A stretch of DNA of 12,769 nucleotides from Chloromonas sp. AAM2 (lineage: Eukaryota > Chlorophyta > Chlorophyceae > Chlamydomonadales > Chlamydomonadaceae). The stretch is taken from the NCBI GenBank assembly GCA_004335635.1, contig QAXH01003613.1:1-12769 (forward strand), given 5' to 3'. Below are positions 1 through 9,181 of the stretch, in pieces; position 1 is the first letter of the stretch; every line of letters starts with the position of its first letter. The notes under the pieces were generated by a model. The model made no database searches. It was not told the origin of the DNA and saw nothing but the letters and a program-made list of their open reading frames with translations. The translations under genes were made by a program, and so were the position numbers.

Positions 1-49
1 TTGGTGCAGGTGCCAAGTCCCAGCGGCGATCTCTGCATGTCATGTCCGC

Positions 50-209
50 TCAGAACACCTCCTTGTGCAATCTCATGTGCGGGTGCCTTGTGCGTTTGAT
101 CGCCTTGTGCAGGTCCTGCCCCAGCTCCGGCGCCCCGCAGTACAGCACCCCCACATGCGCTCGGGGGTGGCGGGCGGCCACATGAGAGATGATCTGACGC
201 ACGTCAGGC
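50..209 (-). CDS. NOX exon 26, C-terminus and stop
   Basis: C-terminal PDVRQIISHVAARHPRAHVG, then VLYCGAPELGQDLHKAI and the end RLHKEVF before TGA (52-50). RPxW..., the CG dipeptide that contacts the nicotinamide, and the terminal aromatic after HKE are NOX signatures. With acceptor TAG at 210-211 the codon joins as phase 2 and disagrees with exon 25 by one base. An in-phase alternative starts at 193 after GTCAG, dropping PDVRQ. The 49 bases beyond the stop are 3' UTR. No polyadenylation signal is visible before the window edge. Confidence 0.88.
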
Positions 210-3200
210 CTACGGCAGGCAGGGACATGTGACATTCTGGTGCAACAGACCCTGTTTGGATGGGCATTGCAAGCTCCACGGCCGTTGTCTGTCAATTAGC
301 CTCAGTGACAGAGATTACACACTCTGTTTGTTGCCTGTGGCTAGTGCAACTTGGTGTGGTGCAAGTTTTGCATGCCTCCTGTATGATCAAGTGCTTTCTG
401 TACCTTCCAAAGCTTGTTTGCGCCTTCATCTTTACGCCGGTCAGCAGGCAGGTGCCGTGTTCCTCCTGCTCAGCAGCCTGGGCCAACTGAAAGAAGCAGG
501 CAGTACACACAAAAGAAAGTGCCTCAGGTCGTTGAAGACGGACCACTGGCCCGACTTGGAGCACATGAATAATTGCACTGTCCTTCGTGACAAATGTGCA
601 ACAGCACATGTCAGGGAGTGCTTCAAATACAATGCAACGCTCCCACGGACATGAGCGCGGGTAAGCAGACAGCAGCATTCTGTGGCACCCACTGGCACTG
701 CCTCATATGACGCTCCAAGAGCATGCGGCCATGTCCCGGTCATGCATGCGACACGATTCGCTCCACAACACCCACCCTGAGGACAAGGTTTCCAATGTCC
801 GGTTTTCCCGCGGGTGTGTAGTGTATGTGAATGTCGCACAGGTCGCAGGGGTCCAGGAGGGTGATGTCCTGGAGGGTCTGCTGAAACCAGTGCGGAGCGC
901 TTTGCTGGCGCGAGATCCTGCACATGCCAAGGGACCAATGGTGGCACCACTTGAATGTGAAATCGAGAACGAAGACTGACCTGGAGGTTATAAAGCTTGG
1001 CAAAACGCATCGCTCGAGGTGCTGATGGCGTTCAGGCCTGCTGTACGATAGGGCAAATGGATTTGCCAGTCCACACCACGCTGGCTTGCACTGTCTCACG
1101 CATCTACTCAAGGTGCCATGCACTCACCAGTGGAAGTACAGCTTGCTCAGCCAGAAGTCCATGTTGATGTTGACCTGCAAAGCCGTGGATTGCAGCCACC
1201 AGCAGCACTGGACTGTCAGTTGACATTCACCTCTTGCTTCCATCTTGTTAGAAAGCAATAGCCCCATTGGCGCCTGACATGGCTTGCACTTGCATACTGA
1301 CCACGTATAGCAACGCTTGGGCAGGAGCATTCACGTCAAACCACACATGCTCCATGTGGACTACAGAGACAAGAATGACGTACGCATGCAGCCATGCATA
1401 CCTGGTCGCAGTGCATGCAGCGTCGTGCACCTAGTTGGTAGACCACGTGCCTCAGGATGGACGCCATGGGGGTCACTCCAATGCCCCCAGCTATCAGCAC
1501 CAGCACATCATAGTCCATGAAAGTCTGTGGAACAACAGCAGCATCACAGCACAAGCCAGTGGCATGAGCAGGCAGGTCAGCAGCATTTGCATAACGGCCA
1601 CACAAGATGAAGGGTTTGGTTTACTGGAAGGGTAAGGATCGAGTCGCATCCATGTGTTCCAGTTCCAAAAAGACTTGAACGAGTTAGCTGCTGGCTAGTA
1701 GGAATTGCAGCAGTTGCTCGAGCTCAATCACCCCGGGTATCTCAGCCATGGCTTGAGTTCTTGGCAGGCCGAGCAGCTGACCATGTCCGGCTGATTCCAG
1801 CCATGACTGATGACATCCTGAGCCATCACTGGACCTTCTAACTCATCACTTTACGCAAGCTCCAATCGCTGTGCACCGCAGCATGACTAGCTTACTAAGT
1901 GCACAACTCCAGTGATCTCAGGCGATTTACCCGATCAAACCGCATCTCACTTCCTCTATGCCAGCACTCAGGATGAGGGTTGATTCTGAGCCCAATCCTA
2001 GAGCCTAACCCTAGGACCTAATTCTCGTCCTAAAACGTTTCACCTGCTCGTCCAACGCAACGAGCAGCTCAGTTCCTCTGTCAGTACTCGGACTGAGCTT
2101 CGTGCATATTATAGGATAACCCCAATCCTAGCCCCTATTCCAAGCTCTCTACCTGTGCCGGGGCGCCGTACGGCCCCTCAATCCGGATCCTGGGCATGTC
2201 CATCCTCGGGGTGGGCAGGTAGGCAGCGGCCTGGCTGGGCAGGGTGGCCAGAGCGCTGGATTGGCCAGCAGGGCCCAGCAGCAGCGAGCGCTGCCAGCCG
2301 CTGGGGCCGCTGCCGCCCCGCAGCTGGTCCGGGAGCACAGAGGAACGACAGCCCAGCGCCTACGGCCAGACAAGGTTATATGGGGGCTGAACACCGATAC
2401 AGTGTGTGTTTGCCAGGAAGGCCATGTACACTACATACTGTACAATCATCATCAGGATTACAGGGCTTGCAACAGGGACGTTGCGTGGGCTATCTAGCTC
2501 AACAAGCCGCAGGGTTGAAAAAAGCATTTTGGTTTTCCAACAACAGAACTTGCGGCTGAACACGCTGCCACCTGGTAGCCACACTTGCTCCCAAGCCACG
2601 GGCTTGTAAATCAGCACCATTATGGAGTTTTTGTTTTTGGAGTCATTTTTCAGGTTTCATGGCAACAGATTCAAAGTCAGGGCAGCCCAGGGCTTGGACC
2701 ACTTGGGCCTCTCCAAATGTTATGTCATATTAAGGTGCCAGAACCCCAACCCTTGGCGCCACCAAATCGCCGGTATTAAAAACGTACCTGGAGATGCATC
2801 ATTGACGCCTGGCTGACATGCATGACCGACGTCATCCTTAGGTCCTGAGGCATGAACGGGCTCGGTGGCAACAAGCTGCTCTTTCCTGCCTCCATGCGAT
2901 CAAGGGCTGCACTGTTGACTTGCAAGGAAACGTTGGGCACATTCTCGGCAGGCACTACAGGTCGTGCGCCCTGCTCCTGTGGTTCCGTTTTGATGAGTAT
3001 GGTTGAGCACTCGGGGATGGTCGGGGGAGTGGCCACTGCCTTGGAGGCGAGCCAGGAAGCAGGCTGCGCACGCAGTGAAAATAAAACAACCCAAGGTGAG
3101 CAGTCAGATGAACAAAGCCGCTGCCGTTGAATTGCCTCATTACATGGTGCTACCTGGCATGGCAACCAGGTCATTTATTGCAGAGAGACGTGCAGAAGCC

Positions 3201-6200
3201 CGCAGGCAACACAGCCCATCAGGATGCATGCTGGATGGTCGTGCAGGTTGTACTAGCGAGATCATGTCGCCTTCTCATCAACCAATGGCTGCTTAAGTGT
3301 AGGGTGCCTTAACAAAACGTGTGACCAGGGTCAGCCCAGGAACGTGCACCTGAGTTGCAGGTCTGGGACAAAGAAGATGTGTGCATGTGACTGGTTAGAC
3401 CTGCCATTGTGCTCAAATAGGAAGTGGTGATTTTGGGTTGTTCCTAAAGTCGCCCACCCCCAGTAGAGGACATGACATGAGTAGACAGCAAGCAAGGGAC
3501 ATGCATGCATGAATACGTAGAGCAGGTTTATGTCCACCTGTGTTGGACCACCAGGGCTGTGTTGGACCACCAGGGCTGTGAGGGTGCCTACCATGGGGCC
3601 GGCTTGGACCACATCATCGACGGGTAGCTTCTCTGAGATCCTGGTTGTGAGCATGTTTGAGTGCTGCATTTCCAGCCGGTGGAAGGCCGATGTGGGCGGC
3701 ATGCCCGCTGCCTGTGGACAGCACGAGCAGTAAACAAGCAATCAGTGAATACACAAGCATGGTGAAGCAGTGAGCGACTGGAGCATGTACCAGCACGTTG
3801 CATAGCCCCGGCCAAGCACCGACTATTTGGAACAAACATGCACAAGCATGCACTGGCTAGAAAAATAATCAAGTGGCATGCGGGGACAGAAGACCCAACA
3901 ATTCATAAGGTGTTTTGAGGGGTGCCAACCCTGCTCAAGCCTTGCTGTTGAGGCACAGACTGCAGCGAGCACCGCATGCCATGTGGGTCACAGCAGAGGA
4001 CATGCAGGTACCACATGCCATGTGGGTCACAGCAGAGGGTATGCAGGTCCCACATGCACAGATTGCGGCACAACCGCGTGTTACGCCAGGTCATAGTAGC
4101 GGACGTGCATGCCCCGCGTCCCACCTGGCGACTCTCCATGACCAGCCTAAACAGTCTGGTGGTCCAGTCGCCCTTAGCGGCCACATGCAGGGTGAGATAC
4201 TCGTCCTCGGGGGCAGAGCTGATGGTGAAAGGGTGCCTGCGGAACGGGGCACAAAGATATGCTGTTCCAGCTTCGTGAGATGTGCATGGCGTAGGCTGGC
4301 TGACTGCCTGACAATGATGGGTTTATGAAAGCGTGCTACAGGAGGCCTGCAACCCCTTCTCAAGGGTGCCTTCGGAATGGGGCGCAAAGAGTCACCTTTT
4401 TGTGCTGTTCATATCTGTTTGTCCACCTCATAGCATGAAACGCGCTCACGCTATAAAACAACCAACACACACATGTCCTCACAATCTGAGCGGTTTTGCT
4501 AGGTGGTCATCGGATGGTGGCCTTGTTGTCAACAAGACAAACATGTAGGATGTACAAAAAAACTAAAACCATTGGCTGTTGACATTGAGCATACCCTCAA
4601 GGCCTGCCTGCCTAGTCACGTGCACAGTTGGCTGCTCCCTTTCTCCTCTGGCTCCCCACCCACCACTCATGGCGCGCCACTGCCAATGCAAGTATGATGA
4701 TGTTGAATATCAAGTTGAAGCCATCTTCTGTTTGACTTGTCAGACGGTACAAGTGTAAACCTTACTCGTTCCACCCACCACTCATGGCGTGCCACCTCCT
4801 CGCAGTGCACATACACGTACTGCCCCGGCTTGTAGCGGAAGCGCCGGCTGTCGCCGGGCATGCGCAGCATGAGCTGAGTCACCCCGTCCACCGGCCCCCG
4901 GGGGGCGATGGGCTGGTCCAGGTTGGAGGGCATGGCCAGCATGGAGACAACCTCTACGTCCCTTGCCTGCAGGGATCGGTGATGAAAGATCATCTATCCG
5001 TATTAAGGGTAAGGGACTTGAGCCCTGGCGGGGGTCGTCTAGTCTGCAGCAGCCCACACCTGCACTGGGCCGGTCTGATGTCAGTCTGGTGTCAGTCTTG
5101 TATCGGTTTGCTGTGCATTTCAATGTGCAATTTGAGTGAGCAGGCCGGGCAGTGGCGCTGCTAGAAGGCATGGCGTGCTCTGGGCCAAAAGCGAGCAATG
5201 CAAGCAATGCATTGTTTGCTACATGACATGATTCAATACAGTAACTCACATCGGTTTGGGGCACCCAAGATACCAGCCCACCTGGAACACCGAGGACGAG
5301 AACATTGCGCTACTGGAATGTGGGGTCTTCTCCAGTAACAAGTAGTCATTATACAGGCGCATACTTCTGTGCAGAACTCGTCTCCTCTGTACTAATCTGG
5401 TCTTACCTTGCATCGCAGCCAGAACCTGTACACGCGCTCCAGCAGGAAGATGGCCAAGGGCAGACTGACGAACAGCCAGAGCAAGCTGCCCTCTGCAAAC
5501 ACCAACGTGGCAGGTGCTGATCTGCTGTGCATTGGTCAGCCTTCTGTAACCTCAGACTGATATGACCGTCCTTGCTGCCAACAAGCTAGGTCAGTATTCA
5601 ACAGGAGACGGCCTGGCAGCTTGCATATGGCATGCACTTTGCATGGTTCCGGTGTAGTCAACACCTCAGTCATGCTTAAAAATTACAGCGCACTCAGGTA
5701 GGCAAACCAAACCCAAAGTGTCCATCAGTTTCTGACTTTCGCGCCGCATAGTGCGCTTGTCACTTGGTGACCAACAACAACACTCTGGTTACAGGGGGTC
5801 AAGTAACCATGATTCAAGCCATGCATCGTGTGCTTACCCCTGGGGCGGCTGGGTGTTGGCGCGGCAGGCAGTGGGTGTATGAGCAGCAGCACCACCAGGC
5901 AGACCCACATGACCTGGTGGCTGCGGGCGGGCAGAGGCGCCAGCAAGAGTTGGCCACTCAGGACATGGCAGCGCTGGGCTCTTGGGCGATCAGGTCAGAG
6001 ACACGCAGACATTGTGTTCTGCCGGCCTGGAACAAATCAGCAAATCTATGGGCAGGGCATCGCAGTGTCAAGCAACGCTCCACAAGCCAAAGCTTACCAG
6101 GATGGGAACAAAGACTTGACTGGAGGGTTGCCATCCAGAACAGGCAGGTACAGGCCATCTAAAGGGAATGCTTATTACTGTAAAGATATTAACAGTGCAT

Positions 6201-9144
6201 TGTGCCTGTACCGTTGTGCCTATACCATTGTGCCTATACTTGCCCATCAAGTGACCGTAGTGGAAGTCATACACCAAGGTCTTGGCCACATCAAGGATTG
6301 CTGCACCAACGTAGATTGGGTTATTCAGGTAGACGTCCGTCTTGTGCATCTTTTTTTCATCCCTGTCATACATGCAATACTGAAGCTGTAGTACAAGGCC
6401 GGATAGGCAGAAATACAGCATGTTCTACTGGCCGCACACCTGTAGTAGAACAGGTTGAACCGGTTCAAGAGGGCGCCGAGGCTCGTCCCCTGAAGAGCGC
6501 TCCACCGCTTCACCAGGGGCACCGCAAAGAGGTAACCCAGGAGCATGAAGAACAGCAGCAGGAAGCCGGTGATGCCCGCTTCGCTCGTGTACAGCGCGTA
6601 CAAGGTGGGCTGGGGCTCGCCTGCGTCTAGGTAGGCCTGCGAACGACTGGGCCTGACCTGCAGACCCAGGGGACGCAATGAACAGTAAGGAAACCGTCAG
6701 TGCCGTGCCGTATCAAATGTCCGCTTTGTTGGAGACAGGACAACTGCTTAAAGCCTGAAATTGCTGCAGACCAAGTGACCCGTGACACCAACATGCAATG
6801 CATGTGTTGTGTGTCTGGGTGAGGTGTGCCACGCTCAGTGCTGGACCTACAATCGTCTTCATTACATCTTGTCCTGTCGTGCCAGCAACAGCGCCATTAT
6901 GCATCAGATGTCCGATCTTTTGAAAGACACAGGAGCGCTGTGTTGCTGCCGCACTCAGATGTCTGGCTCACCATTTCATGCCTGTTTCACAAGCCTTGCT
7001 GCTGTGCTTACCGCGTTCGACCAGGACACCATGATGCATATGGAGTGGCCCAGGCCGGCAAAGAAGAAGATGTACCCGAGGAGCTTGTGCAGCTCAAGTG
7101 CATGGTCAAACGGGAGCCATCGTTTCAGAGAGGTGGCCCTGCAAGGAAGAGAAGGGGTCCATTTTTAGAAGCGGCCACTCAGGTTTGGGTCTGCACAGTA
7201 GGACGTTGGCTCCCCAAGGGCAGACATATCACGCCTTGGCTCAACTTCCTATGGATCAGGCACTGAACGAAGTTCTCTTCACTGCAATGACGCATGACTG
7301 CTGTGCCTAATCAATGGTGCATTTGCATCTTTGTGCCGCAAACCAGGCAGCCACCCTCTGTAATCAAAATATCAGTATTGGCAGGCAATTTCAAAGCAAC
7401 AAGCGCTGTGTTATCAGAGCTCACATGCAGCTTCCTGACCGTGTGGTACACGGGCTAGCACCTATTGCACGCTACAGATAATGCGGGCAGGTCGCGCTAG
7501 GGGACACAGGAAAACGCGCCACATGGGTGCCACACACCTCAGGAACGTCAGGAAGCGAGCGCTGACAGCAATGAATATCAATGCAATGGCCAGGCGGACC
7601 ACGAAGGCACAGCCACGGGCAAAGAGAAAGGCTGCACCCATGACTGAGTATTCAAACGACTTCAGGTTAACCACCACCTGCGCACCATGACAACAGCATG
7701 CAGCAACCGACTTGCCAGGCAAGCGTGCGAAACCCATGGCCAACCATAGCTAAGCATGCCAGCAGGTTGGTATTTTTACACTTTCTGGCGGGCGAAACAC
7801 ATGGCTACCTGCCTGCCATCTATGAATACTGCATGTGCCACCATGCCTACTTGGCATGCTCTGAACCAACAGTAGGGCATCGGCGCCTGATGTGCGTACT
7901 GTGTGCCTGACGTGCCTTGTGTGGGCGTTATAGGGGGGAGGCCTTGAACTTCCAGGTTGAGTTGGCACCAAACCAAGACCTCATGCCTTCACTCACCCCC
8001 CATGCAAACATTCCGCCCATGGCCAGTATGACAAACAGGGTGGCCAGCCCTTCCTGGCCGGTTGCAAAGCGACCGAAAGCCCGCACGCCTTTTGCAACCC
8101 CCTCAAGGCGCTCCTGCACAGTGATTGCACAAGTCGTGTGACTGCATCCATATACGTGCATAGCTGTGTAGCTGTTACGTATACTTGCTTGTAAGTAACG
8201 TTTGACACAGACACGCCGATGTAGTTGTCCTGGCCCTCGGGGTAAGCTGCGCACTTGTCCTTGCATGCTTGGGTGTCGCCACGTCCCCTTGTGTCTCTCA
8301 CTGACTTGTGTAGCTGCTACATAGAGTGCATGTGAGTAGTAATTGCAGGTGCACTGCTTAGCCAGGTCACCGCACAGCCTCATTCCATCAAGTCTCTTAC
8401 TGACCTGTGCCCACCCGGACCACCAGAGCCCGTGACATGGCTCAACTTTGTCCGGCTGAAGCAGCAGCTCAGAAAGGGGGAACATGGCTGTCTGCATGTG
8501 GTGCTGCTCCAACATTAGCCTGCAAGAGCACAAACACACGTGGCAGCATTGCACGAGCAGCATTTGCATGCTGGGTGCCCTTAAAAGGCAAGCAGAAGTG
8601 CACACAACTTCGGGAGGCAAAGTGACGTTGCAACTGACAGGGTCTTGGCACCACAAGCCCTGTGGGTAGAAGGGAAGAGCATCAGTGTGTGATGTCGTTT
8701 CTTACGGGTCCGGCAGTTGTAGAGCGTGTGACGCTGGCTGCCAGCATCCTGTATGCCTGCTCCTCTTGCCCATCACCCGTGTACTGACTTGAACGCGTCC
8801 AAAGTGAAGGCCTCCGCGTGCTTAGGCTTGGCAGTGGGCGCCGCCTGCAGCAACTGCTGCTGTCCCTCGCTGCGCGTCACGTAAACGGAGTGCGTCCCGT
8901 GCGCGCCGCCCGGCTCCGACAGGGGCGCGGGAGTGGGCACCACATTCCTAGGGGTCATTAGGGTGTTCACTGCCTGGGTCACCTGCTGATCGGTCAGCTT
9001 CACCTTGGAACTCGCTGCACTCATCTGCAAACAAGCAGGCCAGGCACCATTCCTAGGCTTGGTCAAAACTCCCTTGGTCAATACTCATTGGTCAAACGTT
9101 GAGCAACAGGAATTGGTTGGTACAGGCCCAGCAACGGCAAACAC

Positions 9145-9181
<37 letters not shown>

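Noticed and set aside
1630..1735. Possible tRNA-derived element (GTTCAAGTC resembles a B box on the minus strand)
   Set aside because: No matching A box at the right distance and no cloverleaf could be drawn.
4782..5264. 160-codon minus-strand open frame
   Set aside because: It combines intron 17 with exon 18 read out of frame (the KPGQY strand is in another frame), so it is a shadow.
5250..5340. Extra exon between exons 16-17 and 18 (minus-strand stretch NVLVLGVPG)
   Set aside because: Its phase does not fit, and exon 17 joins exon 18 directly in phase with family-consistent sequence.
7928..8656. 242-codon minus-strand open frame taken as one gene
   Set aside because: It crosses good splice donors (GTCAGTAAG, GTGAGT) and includes exon 11 in a wrong frame. 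Splitting it into exons 9-12 gives in-phase, family-consistent protein.
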